From Zingiber officinale (lineage: Eukaryota; Streptophyta; Magnoliopsida; Zingiberales; Zingiberaceae), in contig NC_056000.1 in the NCBI RefSeq assembly GCF_018446385.1, forward strand, positions 51,554,722 through 51,618,721: a stretch of 64,000 nucleotides of DNA, written 5' to 3'. Below are positions 1 to 10,991 of this stretch, in pieces. The translations under genes and the position numbers were made by a program. The notes under the pieces were generated by a model. The model saw nothing but the letters and a program-made list of their open reading frames with translations, was not told the origin of the DNA and made no database searches. How positions within the stretch are numbered: the stretch's first letter is position 1; every line of letters begins with the position of its first letter.

Positions 1-1090
1 CCCCCCCCCATCATACAATATCTAGAGTTAACTGATTTACTTCCTAACGGTAGATTAATGCAATTAAGTAGAAGAGGTAACCTAGAAAGCCCAGTTAAAG
101 GGATACCCTCTATCACAGGGTCTTTCGGTCATACAATCGTTATATTATACAAATTACTTCCTAATATTAATTTGGGAGAAACCCTCTAAACTCTAATTAG
201 CTTCCCTTGTAAAGAATTGCCCTCCATTTCAAGGATGATACCCTTTGTCACAGGGCCCCAGTTTAATAAATCAAAGTATCCCCTCTACACAGTGAACAAA
301 ATCCTACATCTACATGTATTGACCTCACACACATTTTTTCAAATACATACAAAGTATAACACACATAGAACATGGTATAAACATATCATTGCACAAGAAA
401 ATGTATAAATACATAGTTCATACATCAACATTATATCACAACTACTTTCTACATCATAGATATGGAGAACTACTCCATTGTATAGAAAATACAACTAAGA
501 GACAAGAGGAATAAGAATATACAACTCAATACTCGAGTAAAGAGAAGAGAATGCTTATCTATGCATCACTGGGCTTCTTGGATAAAATCTTAGCTCTAGA
601 TGTGGATGGATTAGTGGAGATGGATGATATAGAGTTTTCCCAAGGGGGAGAACCTTTCCCCAAGGAATGAGGGTGGATCCCCAAGCCAAATATACAAGAA
701 AAGGGGAGGAAAACCCCTTTTATAGCAAGGGGGTACGACCCCCTTGTTTTCTCCACCATGGCAATTCTTGGGCGTGAATCGCCATGGCTGGAGAGGCACG
801 GTCAGATCTTAATTTATCTCTGGAAGGGAGGCACGATCGTGTGATTTCACACGACAACCCCTTGTTGGTTGTTGGTGGGAGGCACGGTCGTGCCTTTAGG
901 GCACACCTGCCCCTGCTTCTTTGTTTGTGCTAGGGCATGACTGTACACAAGCACGGTCATACCCGTGGGTGACATGGGTGCAGGCACACGGTCGTGCACC
1001 AAGGCACGACCAGATTGCTAGTCTTCTCTATATTCACTCCAATGTGTGTCTTTGCTCCATTTTCACTATAAATGACATCTTGTCAATCAA
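1..1090 (-). mobile_element. Gypsy-like LTR retroelement fragment, cut by window edge
   Basis: No gene is supported here. Read on the minus strand, a TATA-like TATAAAAGGGG lies near 712-724. Upstream of it (plus 780-1010) the motif GGCACGGTCGTGC and close variants recur about six times. Downstream (plus 1-250) the phrase 'ataccctctatcacaggg' occurs twice in diverged form. A TATA box preceded by short recurring motifs and followed by an AT-rich tract fits the U3-R-U5 layout of a plant LTR. No coding domain and no element ends are visible, so superfamily and exact borders are guesses. Short open frames across it have no recognisable product. Confidence 0.4.
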
Positions 1091-2040
1091 AACATGTAAA
1101 GAGTAGATCTCCGAACAAAATAGAATGGAAGTATGACATAATAATGAAATAACATGCAACAAACATAGATTATACTCATGAAGGGGTTGGGTCAACAAAC
1201 AAGTAGATGTGCATCAAAGAATGTTTAAAAACTTATATAACTTACACACATTAATCCGCAGTGTGCAGCTTCATGCCGCGGATGCATTTTATAGCAGCAA
1301 TTATAATACAACAAATATACAACCACAATTACATCACATAAGAATACCACAAAGAATTATAATACCATATACACTCAATTATAAAACCAAAACTTAAACA
1401 TTTATAATATCACAAATAATCATCAACATGACACTTTAACAAAATAACAATTCACTAGCAAACATTTCAAACCAGTAACACAAATTTACTTAATAGCATA
1501 AGTACTTTCCTAAAATGTATAAAATCAGTAACTTAATCACAAAAAACTATAAACTTAGATAACCAAGCAATTGTGCTTTCTATTGCATCTTCGAGAAAAA
1601 TTATTTTATCATTTGGTCAAATTAGGTCCACCTTGTCCACAAACACTCTATCAATACAAACTTTTCAACAAGCTCCACCAAGAGGAATGTGGTGCATTTT
1701 TTACTTTTGGTTATGTGGATGCAATTTGACCTTCTGCAACAACTCCATCAATACTTCAATGAATCAACTTACATTTAATACTATCAACGTTTGAGGTAAG
1801 AGGCATGGCCCTGCTCTGCTCTCTTCTCTACATGCTTCTCCTTAGCACGTTTTCACTCTGTTTTTATTTTAATATGTGTCCTGTCAATCAAAATATGCAA
1901 AGAGCAGATCGCTAAACATAATATAATGGAAGTATGACATTATAATGAAATAGGGTGCAATAAACATAGATTATATACATGAAATACAAGTAGATGTGCG
2001 TCCAACAATACCTAAATACATATATAATCTACACACACCA
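1083..2040. repeat. Two diverged direct copies of a ~160-bp segment
   Basis: Positions ~1083-1250 and ~1886-2035 share a long diverged match: both contain 'aatggaagtatgacat', then 'ataatgaaata', 'aaacatagattata' and 'acaagtagatgtgc' in the same order and spacing. The segment between them (1260-1885) is AT-rich with no coding signal. They look like duplicated non-coding repeat sequence, perhaps part of the neighbouring retroelement. Confidence 0.6.
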
Positions 2041-2320
2041 CGTATCCTACACTCTGCAAATGCATTGTTAAAAGTATTTTTAATAGCATATCCTGCGCTC
2101 TGCAAATTCTCTATTATTAATTAATATTAATAACATGCATTGAGCGTTGTTAACATTATATTTAACATTATATTATTTTTATATGTTGTTATTTATATAA
2201 AAAAATATAATAGTATCCACAATGCGCTTTATTTGGATGGCTGCAAAAACTATTATTAACAACGCGCAATAAATATGCGTTGTTGTTGACGCATTGCGGA
2301 AAATCAAATTTGTTGTGGTG
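2041..2320 (-). mobile_element. Possible CACTA-type transposon terminus
   Basis: Read on the minus strand from 2320 the sequence begins CACCACAACAAATTTG, close to the CACTACAA-type ends of plant CACTA (En/Spm) elements. It is followed by subterminal copies of GCAATGCG, CAACAACGC and GCGCGTTG. Short subterminal GC motifs are characteristic of CACTA ends. The partner end was not found, so this is a single diverged terminus at best. Confidence 0.28.
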
Positions 2321-2627
2321 AAAGGGTTTGACTCAGTGTAAGTTATTGATCTCATTAATTCAATTGTGAATATCGGAAATAATCTTTTACAATAAATTAA
2401 TTTAGCATAATATATATCAGGAAATAGGAAAGAAGAATTAGTTGTTCCCGAAAAAGGAGACTACGGCTAAAAACTAATATTGGTCAAAACTGTCCAAAAA
2501 TAACAAATAAATAGTTTCCAAAAACTTAATGATGAAGATGAAAATAATCCTAAACTATGATAAAAAAAAAAATATTTGGAGGTTCCGAAAAGGCTTTAAA
2601 TATCGTATTTTGGATCTGGGGCTGGGT

Positions 2628-3115
2628 TATTAGAAATATTTTATTTTAATTAAAATCTTTCTTTATTGAGTGACACATATTTTTTAAGATTTTATTTATG
2701 CATAATCTTTTGTCCTAATAAAGAGGTCATATATTGTAAGATTTAAATGTAATTGAATTCTTACCTTAATAAGAATATTATATCTTTTAATATGATATAA
2801 TTATTTTATCATATCTTTTAATATTGTATGATTATTTTGTCATAATTTGTCATAATATTAATGATTGACTCAATGATGATAATAAATCCTTATAAATAGT
2901 GGTATTTAGGGTCCCTAAACATACATATCTTTCGAAAATAGCAACATCATCTATAGAACAAGTTTGAAGTGTTTAGAAGACTCTAAAATATTAAGCAACA
3001 AAGTAATGTTCAATCCTTCTTCAAATATTAATGGCTGGAGATAACAATCAATTTATTTTTCCTCATTCAGTTATCATGTTTATTTAAAAATAAACATGAT
3101 CTAATATTTCTAACA
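2628..3115 (+). mobile_element. Solo LTR, 488 bp, probably Copia-type
   Basis: The segment begins TATTAGAAATATT (first dinucleotide TA where TG is expected) and ends AATATTTCTAACA, giving the inverted ends usual for an LTR (TRTTAGAAATATT). The flanks are TGGGT (2623-2627) and TAGGT (3116-3120), a 5-bp target-site duplication with one mismatch. A TATA box (TATAAATAG) lies at 2891-2899, giving plus orientation. No internal domain or second LTR is present, so it is a solo LTR left by LTR-LTR recombination. Confidence 0.7.
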
Positions 3116-3694
3116 TAGGTTGTTATGGGTTTCACTAGATAATCAACCATAGATTTATGAACGAGTTTTGATTTGATGAATAGTACATCTCGTTATGATA
3201 TTTGTCAAAAGTTATGATCAATTAAAATTTGTCCACTCATGACCGTCAATCAAAACGGTCTCAAAACTCCAAGCTATGCTCCTCTACATCGGCGTTACAA
3301 ATGAGTTGGTTATCGAAGATGAAAATTAAATGTAAAATTTGTTTAGTTAACACCAAGTATCTAAGTCTTTAGCTCGACTAATTCTAAAATAATTAATCCA
3401 ATTTCATAAAAATATTCGATCAACTATCGAGATAAATCTAAGAAGTGCACGTACAAGTCTATTCTAACAGCTGTTAGTATTATTGGATCCGCTATCCAAT
3501 GAAAAAGGTAGAGTTGGACGCAGGTGATGAAGGGAGACATGGAAGATTTTTCATATTTGAAATGAATTTTTTTCAAAATAAATAAAAGACCCTCAAATAA
3601 TAAAACGGTCATTTTATTTAATTATATGTTATTATAATCAAATAACATAATAAAAATATTTTAAATTACTACTTAAATATTAGGCGTCTTACCA
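3116..3694. other. AT-rich intergenic sequence, nothing recognised
   Basis: No gene, repeat boundary or RNA was identified. Open frames here are short and lack any familiar motif. Confidence 0.6.
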
Positions 3695-3955
3695 TTTTGA
3701 TAGCCCATGGATGTAGCCAAGTTGGTGAGGCATGGTGTAAATAATACTTCGTGTTATTTCGTACCCCTTGTCTAGATTCGATAATTAAAGCTGAATAAAT
3801 CTCCTGATTTAATTTCCACTTTCATGTTATTTTTCCACGTATTGTCCCTAAGGCTTTACTTAAGTTTTTTTAATGGGGATCGAAGGTAAATTGGTGAGAA
3901 AGTCTCGGTCATTCTAGAATAAGTTCAGGTAAGATAAAAAATAAAAAAAAAAAAG
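3695..3955 (+). mobile_element. Candidate tRNA-derived SINE
   Basis: A box-A-like TAGCCAAGTTGG occurs at about 3714-3725 and a box-B-like GATTCGATAAT about 60 bp later. This is the internal RNA polymerase III promoter arrangement of tRNA-derived SINEs. An A-rich tail (aaaaaataaaaaaaaaaaa) ends near 3955. I could not find target-site duplications, so both ends are approximate. Confidence 0.4.
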
Positions 3956-4954
3956 TGTTAATCAGATTAGGTAACATCGAGTCTGGGATGATCAATCTAG
4001 TCTCTTGAAAATTTTCTATCAGTCATCAGGATAAATCGAGAAATGCTCGCAGTGGGCAAGAGTCCAACATCCTTTAGTTGTGTGTCCCATTTTAAAGAAA
4101 AATTCTTGTAAATTCATCATAGCTGGGGTTCTGGATACTTAGGAGACAACTTGAATGCCCTACTACTATACCATAATCTCAGGAAGGTAAGATAAGAATG
4201 AATGTAAAGAATGTTTAATGCAGACTCTAACTCCTTTCTTAGGCCATCAGACGGAGTAAGTTGGCGGTTTTTAAAAACCTCTCTCCCAAGTGGAGGGAGA
4301 TTTTTTATTTTAAGCGAAGAAGGGGTTCCGTAGTTCTTATCTTTTGTAATTTTTATATTAAAATATTCTTTTAATATTTATTTTAAAAAAACAAACAATG
4401 GCTTCTTTAACTTTTTTTTATTTTTTTAATTAATATAATTTTTTAAATTTAAATATAATACTAGTGGTGTTTTTTTAATTAGGAGAGAGATATATTATGT
4501 GGAGGTTTAAAAAATATGGGACTTGTAAAAAAGTTGTTGAGAGGTTTTTTTTTATAGTAGAGAGATGTGTGAGATTTTTTACTTTTGACATAGCGCTGTG
4601 ACAACGAAAAAACTCTTCGAGAACTCCAATGACTGTGGATGCTCTTAGTGCTATAGGTATCTCCCAATTATTTTGCTACATGGTGTCATAGTTTGATTCA
4701 TTAGGGGTTGGAGTTGCTTCTTCAATTGAGTACTTAATACTCTTAGGATGTATTTGGTTTAAGTTATCATGTATATATAATCTTAGTTGATTACCTAGTA
4801 ATCATATAACCAAGGTTATGAGGAATAAAACATAATCAAATGTTGTTTGGTTCAACTTAGATAATGTAACAAAAACTTATTTGTTTGAAGGTTTTAATAA
4901 ATAACTTAATTTAATATTTTATTGTATTACCCTTAGTTACAAAACCAACTATAC
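3956..4954. other. AT-rich intergenic sequence
   Basis: No gene is visible. Around 4745-4915 there are 'tttggtt...aacca' segments of the sort seen in small DNA transposons, but no matched terminal repeats could be fixed. Confidence 0.5.

Positions 4955-5019
<65 letters not shown>
4955..5019. repeat. (ATA)n microsatellite
   Basis: About 21-22 uninterrupted copies of the trinucleotide ATA, followed by T-rich sequence. Confidence 0.95.
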
Positions 5020-5158
5020 TAAACCCTACATTTTTTATGATTTTTTTTGTTTTTTTACGTTTTTTTATTTTTATATGTTTTTTTATTTTTTTTTACGTTT
5101 TTTATTTTAAAATCTTTTCTTATGTGGATATCATAGTTTTTAAAGAGAGAGTTTAAAA

Positions 5159-7519
5159 TGTTAGAGTGTATACTAAAAGTCTAGCTTTTATAAACATTTA
5201 TTTTTGAAATAAAGAATCATGTTTGGTCAAAAATATCTACATTTATGTTAAGTGTAGTTGTTCAATTAATTTATATCTTAGATAACATGGTGTGTGGTGT
5301 CACACACAGAAGATTATGTTATCAGTTCTTTATAAATTATAAACAGTTGCTCACGACTAAAAGGAATAAACCATCGGAATAGTCATAGTGTAATTAGGTA
5401 TTAGTTTGTCTTGACTAATAAATTACACTAAGTACACTCTAAGTGTATTGAGTAGGACCATTTAAGGCAAGTTCTTTTTATACTAACTTAATAAAAGAAC
5501 AAGACCTTAGTTATTATGGAAGTGTGTGCTCTTAATCCTAATATAATAACAAACACATATATTTAATATTTATTTCTTTGACTTATCAAAGGGTAAGATT
5601 TAGCTCGATAAATCAAAATGCCCGATAAGTTGGGAAATGATATTACTTATCGTGTGTATTGTTGATTATAGAAGGAAATTGTGTCCTAGTTATCTAGGAT
5701 GAGAATGTCCCCAAGAGGAGCTCATAAGGATTGTCATGTTAAACCCTGCAGGTAGACTTAGTTCGACATGATGATAAAGTTGAGTGGTACTACTCTCGGA
5801 GCTAGATGTTAATTAAATGAGTTGTCAGTAACTCATTAAATTAATGGGTATTTGATATCTTAAACACAGTGAGACTAACACACTCATGATAAGAAGGAGC
5901 CCATAATGTAATTTGGGATTGGTGCGGTAGTGCAATAATAACTCTCTAGTGGAATGGGTTGTTATTGATGAACTTGAGTTGTGTGTTCGGGGCGAACACG
6001 GGATACTCGAGCTCGTAGGAAGGCTAAAACCAATTTTTCCTCTAGGTCTCTGTCGTAGCCTCAATGAAGCCTCAAATCCACCCATGAAAAGCTCATCATG
6101 GTGTCCAAGAAGGGGGCCGACCCAAGGCTTGGTGACCAAGCCAAGGGTCAGCCACTTCCTCCTTAAGGTGGTCGGTCACATGCAATTGAAGGGGGCCTGC
6201 CACATAATTCAAATATTAGGGGGCGTTTTGAATTTTTAAAATCTTCTCTTTGTAAAAATCTACAATTTGTAAAAGAGATATTTTAAAATTATAAAACTTT
6301 CCTTATTTGAATTAGACCACATAGTTTAAAACAAAGTTTTAAAACTTTCCTTTTTTAACCATCCACATGATTTTTAAAAAAGAGAGTTTTTAATTTTAAA
6401 ACTTTCCTTTTTTGTAACCATGTTAAAAAAAGAAATTTTAGAAGAGAAGTTTTAAATTTTAAAACTTGATTTTAATTTTTAAAACTTTCCTTTTTTAACA
6501 TCCACATTAGGAAATTAAAAGAGAGTTTGTAAAATTTTATAAGAGCTTTCCTTCTTTGCTTATAAAATTTTACAAAATTATTTTCCTTCTTTTAAGGGGT
6601 CGGCCACCCTTGCTTGGTGCCCAAGCAAGGGGCCGACCAATCAATCAATTAAAAGGAGATAAGGAAAATTAAAAGGAGAAAAGGAAAAACAAGAGGAAGA
6701 TTTTAATTTTTGTAAAAATCTTTCCTTATTTGCCTTGGGCAAGTAATATAAAAGAAGGAGAGGAGAGACCTCATGATATATCAATTCTTATTCTCTAGTT
6801 GGTGCTTCCTCTTGTGGCCGGCCCTCTCCTTCTTCTTTTCTCCTTGCTCTCTTTTATTTTGTGGTGGTGGTGGCCAGATTTTAGAGAAGGAGGAAGAAGC
6901 CTTTGGGTGATGTTCATCTTGGAGGATCGTCGTCCACACGACGTCCAAGAGGAGGCGAGGAATACGGCAGAAGATCTCGAGGTTATTAGCATACAAAGAA
7001 AATGTAAAACTAGTAATTATTTTCCGCGTTATGCTAGTTTGTTTTTCTTTGTATGAATTCCAAACACAAGAGGCATTAGATTCTAGTTTTTCGAATTGAT
7101 AATTCGAGTTTGTGTTTTTTTTATTTTTCAAATTTGTGATTCGATTATTCCTTTTGGTTAAACCTAGAGTTATATAATGAAATTAAATATTAGATTTCAT
7201 TAAAAGGCTTTGTCTAGGAAGTGGTGGTTGCTCCCATATCCAAGAAAACCTAGTGCCTCGCCAAGTTTAACGTGGAAGCCAATTTTAGAAATTAATATTT
7301 AATTGAATTTATAACATAGGTGTATTTGGATCAATAATGTTAAACATCGTTTGCGATCCAAATCTAAACCATTAAGAATAGATAAGTTAAATTTGGAATC
7401 AATAATGTTAAGTTCTGTTTGTGATTCCTAATTTAATTTCTAAAGAACACAATAGGTTATTAGGAAAGGTTCGACACTTGTACAAAATTTTTGTACAGTG
7501 GAACCAGGACTAACCAACA
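5159..7519 (+). mobile_element. Solo LTR, 2361 bp, inserted in a related LTR
   Basis: The element begins TGTTAGAGTGTATAC and ends GGACTAACCAACA, the TG...CA ends of an LTR. It is bounded by identical 5-bp direct repeats TAAAA at 5154-5158 and 7520-7524. A TATA-like TAATATAAAAG lies near 6745, followed by a GC-richer tract that would be R/U5. There is no gag or pol, so this is a solo LTR. The sequence after 7524 resembles the interior of this same LTR, and a second copy of its 3' end appears at 8949. The element therefore landed inside an older member of its own family. Confidence 0.75.
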
Positions 7520-7524
7520 TAAAA

Positions 7525-8949
7525 TTTAAAATTTTCCTTTTATAGCTTTATACAAAATATTAAGTGAAAGATTTGATATCTTTCCTTATTTATAGTTAAA
7601 AGTAAGATTTTAATTTTTGATAAAACTTTTCTTTTTTGTAACCATGTTCATGATTTAAAAGAGAGTTTTAAAATTAAATATTTCCTTTTATAAGTTTCTA
7701 CAAAAGATTAAGAAAAGATTTGATATCTTTCCTTATTTGTAGATTGAAAGGAAGATTTTAATTTTAGAGAAAACTTTCCTTTTTGGAAATCATCCACATG
7801 TTTTAATATAGATATTTTAATTTATAAAATTTCCTTTTATAACCAACCATGAAGGGAAAAATTATTAGAGAAATTTTTATTAAAATTTTGGAAACAAATT
7901 AGGAAGTTTTAATACTTGTGTTAAAACTTTCCTTGCTTAGAGCTATGAGGTGGCCGACCATGTTGATTTAAGAAAAGGAAATTGGTTTTAATCAATTAAA
8001 TTTTCCTTTTCATGGCAAAGAAAATAAGGAAGTTTTATTTAAATTTTCCTTATTTGTCAAGACCAAGGATTATAAAAGAGGGGGTAGATGTTCCTCACAA
8101 GGAGAACAACTCTATTCTATTTTCCTCTCCTCTCTTCCTTGGTGGTGGCCGGTCGTAGTTTCTTGCTCTTCTCCTTTTCTCTTCCTCCTTGGTGGCCGGC
8201 GACATCAATACAAGAGGAGTCATTGGTGGCCGGTTCTAGCTAGAAGAAGAAGGAGAGAAATGAGGCTTTGCTCTTATATCCCTTGGAGCTTGAAGGTTGG
8301 TGGTTGAAACTTGCAAGAAGGAAGGAGTTGGTGGTTCTCATCTCGGTAGATCGTTGCCCACACAACGTCCAAAATAAGAAGAGGAATACAGTAGAAGACC
8401 AAGAGGTTATTGCTTACAAAGAAAAGTATAATTAGTAATTATCTTCCGCATCATACTAGTTTTCTTTGTATGAATTCCAAATACAAGAGGCATATAATTC
8501 TAGGTTTCGAATTTGTGATTCGAGTTTGTTTTTTTTTTGTTTTTCAAATTTGTGATTCGATTATTTTTTTTTGTTAAACCTAGGATTATATAAGGAAATT
8601 AAATATTAGATTTCATTGAAAGGCTTTGTCTAGGAAGTGGTGGTTGCTCCCATATCCAAGAAGGCCCAGTATCTCGCCATGTTTAACCTGGAAGCCGATT
8701 TCTGAAATTAATATTTAATTGAATTTGTAACATGGGTGGATTTGGATCAATAATGTTAAGCATCGTTTGCAATCCAAGTCTAAACCACTAAGAACAGATA
8801 AGTTAAATTTGGAATCAATAATGTTAAGTTCTGTTTGCGATTCCGAATTTAATTTCTAAAGAACATAATAGGTTGTTAGGAAAGGTTCGACACTTGTACA
8901 AAATTTTTGTACAGTGGAATCGATACGATCTTCCTAGGACCAACCAACA
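7525..8949 (+). mobile_element. 3' part of an older LTR of the same family
   Basis: Most of this segment parallels the downstream half of the 5159-7519 LTR: repeated 'aaaactttcctttttt' blocks, a TATA-like ATTATAAAAGAGGGGG near 8069, the 'gaattccaaatacaagaggcat' stretch, and a terminus CCTAGGACCAACCAACA at 8949. The missing upstream part should lie before 5154, where 5100-5158 has similar 'aaagagagagtttaaaa' sequence. The original 5' end was not recognised, so this outer copy looks truncated or strongly diverged. Confidence 0.65.
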
Positions 8950-9500
8950 CAATCGATTGCCCAATCGATTGCTCAACCCTAACTCGCTTAATCCAAGTCT
9001 AGAGTTCCCTTGCCCAACATCTGATCACCGTGATATTTTGGGACTTCCTCGCCAAGTGTCCAGTTAACTTTTGACACACTTGGACTTTCTATCTCGTGCC
9101 AACTTCCCGTTGGACTTCTAATCACCAAGTGTGGTCCTCCTTGATCTAATTAGATTTTTCTCTTACCTAACCGCAGATAGGACTTTCCTCTTGCCAACAT
9201 ATGGCCCTCCCGGACCCACTTGGACTTTTCTTTGTCCATGTGCGGTCTTCCTTAATAAACTTGGGCTTTCCTTTATCTAACCGTAATTAGAACTTCTCTT
9301 TGTCAATGTGAGGTCCTCCTTGATCCACTTAGACTTCTCATTTGCCAATGTGCAATCCTTTTTGACTCACTTGTACTTTCTTTTGCCAACGTGTAGTCCT
9401 CCTTGACCCACTTGGACTTACTTTTGCTAACGTGTAGTCCTCCTTAATCCACTTAGATTTTTCCTTTGCTTAACCCTCGAGTTAAGACTTTCCCAATCAA
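8950..9500 (+). repeat. Degenerate 41-42 bp minisatellite
   Basis: The phrase 'CACTTGGACTT...TTTGCCAACGTG...GTCCTCCTTGA' recurs. Clear unit starts are at 9326, 9368, 9409 and 9450 (spacing 42, 41, 41), with more diverged units back to about 9075. The array directly follows the LTR end at 8949 and may be internal or flanking sequence of that retroelement. It has no coding potential. Confidence 0.75.
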
Positions 9501-10261
9501 ATATCCGATCAATCTTGATATATTTGATATATTTTCATATATTGTCCAAATATCGAAAGTTAGATTCAAATCTATTCGAATTTAGTCAAACTAATTAACT
9601 TTAACTCATGACGATTGCACTAATAATTTATTTAATATTAAATTTAATTATAAATTAGACGAACCTACCACGAGTCCATTGAATTTTCATTCTGAAGACA
9701 AATTTTCTTCTTTAACCCGCGCACCAATCTGAACCCTCACGTACTTGTGTATTTAGACCTATCATCTGTTCAAATTAGTCCGTTTAAGCTTGCTTTTAGA
9801 TAAGTTAATAAAATTTTAATCTAATTTTTTAAATTATTTGATGCGGCGGATCAGACTCAAAGTAATGCTATGATAAGTCATATAGATACTCAAATATTTA
9901 TTTCCTATATATCACTTAAATTTTTCTTGAAAGTGTCCTTCCTATTTTCTTTTTCCCACCAAATTAACGGAAAATTAAATGCAGCGCACAACCATGGCGC
10001 AGGCGGTGCAGCTTTTATGAAGGGATGCAAATGGCTATGACCTCAGTACTGTAGGCACTTACGCCTTCTTTGCTTCTGCCTCCGCCTCAGGCTCTGTGTG
10101 CGCAATGTAGCTAGCTTTAATGTCCTCTGCGGCACACTCGCCATGAACCCTGTGATCGCTCTTTCTTCTTCTCATGTCCGCCGTGACCTCCTCTCCGCCC
10201 TTTCCCCTCTTCACCGCAGCCTCGCCTCCTCACACTTTTCATTGCCAAACACTTAATTTGA
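9501..10261. other. Intergenic region upstream of the EPFL gene
   Basis: AT-rich sequence that becomes GC-richer after about 9960. No repeat or gene was recognised. It should contain the distal promoter of the EPF/EPFL gene starting at 10355. Confidence 0.5.
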
Positions 10262-10354
10262 TCTCTCTCTCTCTCTCACCGTAACAGAGCTATATATGTA
10301 GATCCATACACCCACACACAGAGAAAGACACACAAACATATATCATCAGACGAA
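10262..10354 (+). promoter_or_regulatory. Core promoter and 5' UTR of the EPFL gene
   Basis: A (CT)n tract at 10262-10277 is followed by a TATA box (TATATATG) at 10291-10298, about 57-64 bp before the ATG. A transcription start about 30 bp downstream of the TATA box would leave a short leader. The assignment is by motif and position only. Confidence 0.5.
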
Positions 10355-10783
10355 ATGGGAGCTCATTCTCTCCGCCTTCCCCTTCTCACGCTCACATTCA
10401 TCTTCCTCGTCGCACTCACAGACGTCGCCACGGCGGCCAGAGACATCGGCCAGCTTCGTTCAGGTCGCTGTTTATTACTAACCTGCACGCGCACTACCTG
10501 TTTGACGGGGTGACGCAATGAATAATAACTAATGTAAAGTCGTTTTCCTTCGGTGCATGCTGCAGTCAGGAGAAGCGGCGTCGGGGACGGAGCTGCTGGA
10601 AAGAAGCTCGAGACGCTGCAGGTGGCCGGGTCGAGCTTGCCGGACTGCTCCCACGCGTGCGGGTCGTGCACGCCGTGCAATTTGGTGATGGTGAGCTTCG
10701 TCTGCGCGACGCTGCAGGAGGCAGAGACGTGCCCCATGGCCTACAAGTGCATGTGCAAGAGCAAGTCCTACCCTGTTCCTTGA
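10355..10783 (+). CDS. EPIDERMAL PATTERNING FACTOR-like secreted peptide (EPF1/2/EPFL7-type)
   Basis: Two exons, 10355-10463 and 10566-10783, joined by a 102-bp intron (CAG|GTCGC ... CTGCAG|TC) in phase 1, encode 108 residues. Residues 1-28 form a signal peptide: a basic N-end, then the hydrophobic run LTLTFIFLVAL, then a small-residue cleavage region ATAA. The mature C-terminus starts near GSSLPDCSHACG and has eight cysteines in the order C-x3-C-x2-C-x2-C-x8-C-x8-C-x5-C-x-C, ending SYPVP. This is the hallmark of the EPF/EPFL family. In well-studied members the C-terminal knot is released by proteolysis and acts in the apoplast on ERECTA-family receptor kinases with TOO MANY MOUTHS to control stomatal patterning. 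The LPDCSHACG start fits the EPF1/EPF2/EPFL7 branch rather than the CHALLAH (EPFL4-6) branch. It converges on the EXORDIUM-like gene, with 208 bp between the stop codons. Confidence 0.9.
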
Positions 10784-10991
10784 TAACCTTTCGAATCATA
10801 TCCGCTTAGGAGTTTTTGATACGTCTTAGGATATTGTAAACCGATCGAGTGACCCAATTAGTTGTATGACATTGTTTTCACCCCTTTTTTTTTTTTAAGT
10901 TAGTGTAGGGTTAGAAGTTAGTTGTATTAGAGATTAGTGACGAGAGAATGTTTCAAACCTTGTGCATGAGGAAATTGAACAAGTCTAGAAT

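Noticed and set aside
5825-6239. Overlapping ~100-residue frames on both strands
   Set aside because: They lie within the 2361-bp solo LTR and have no recognisable domain.
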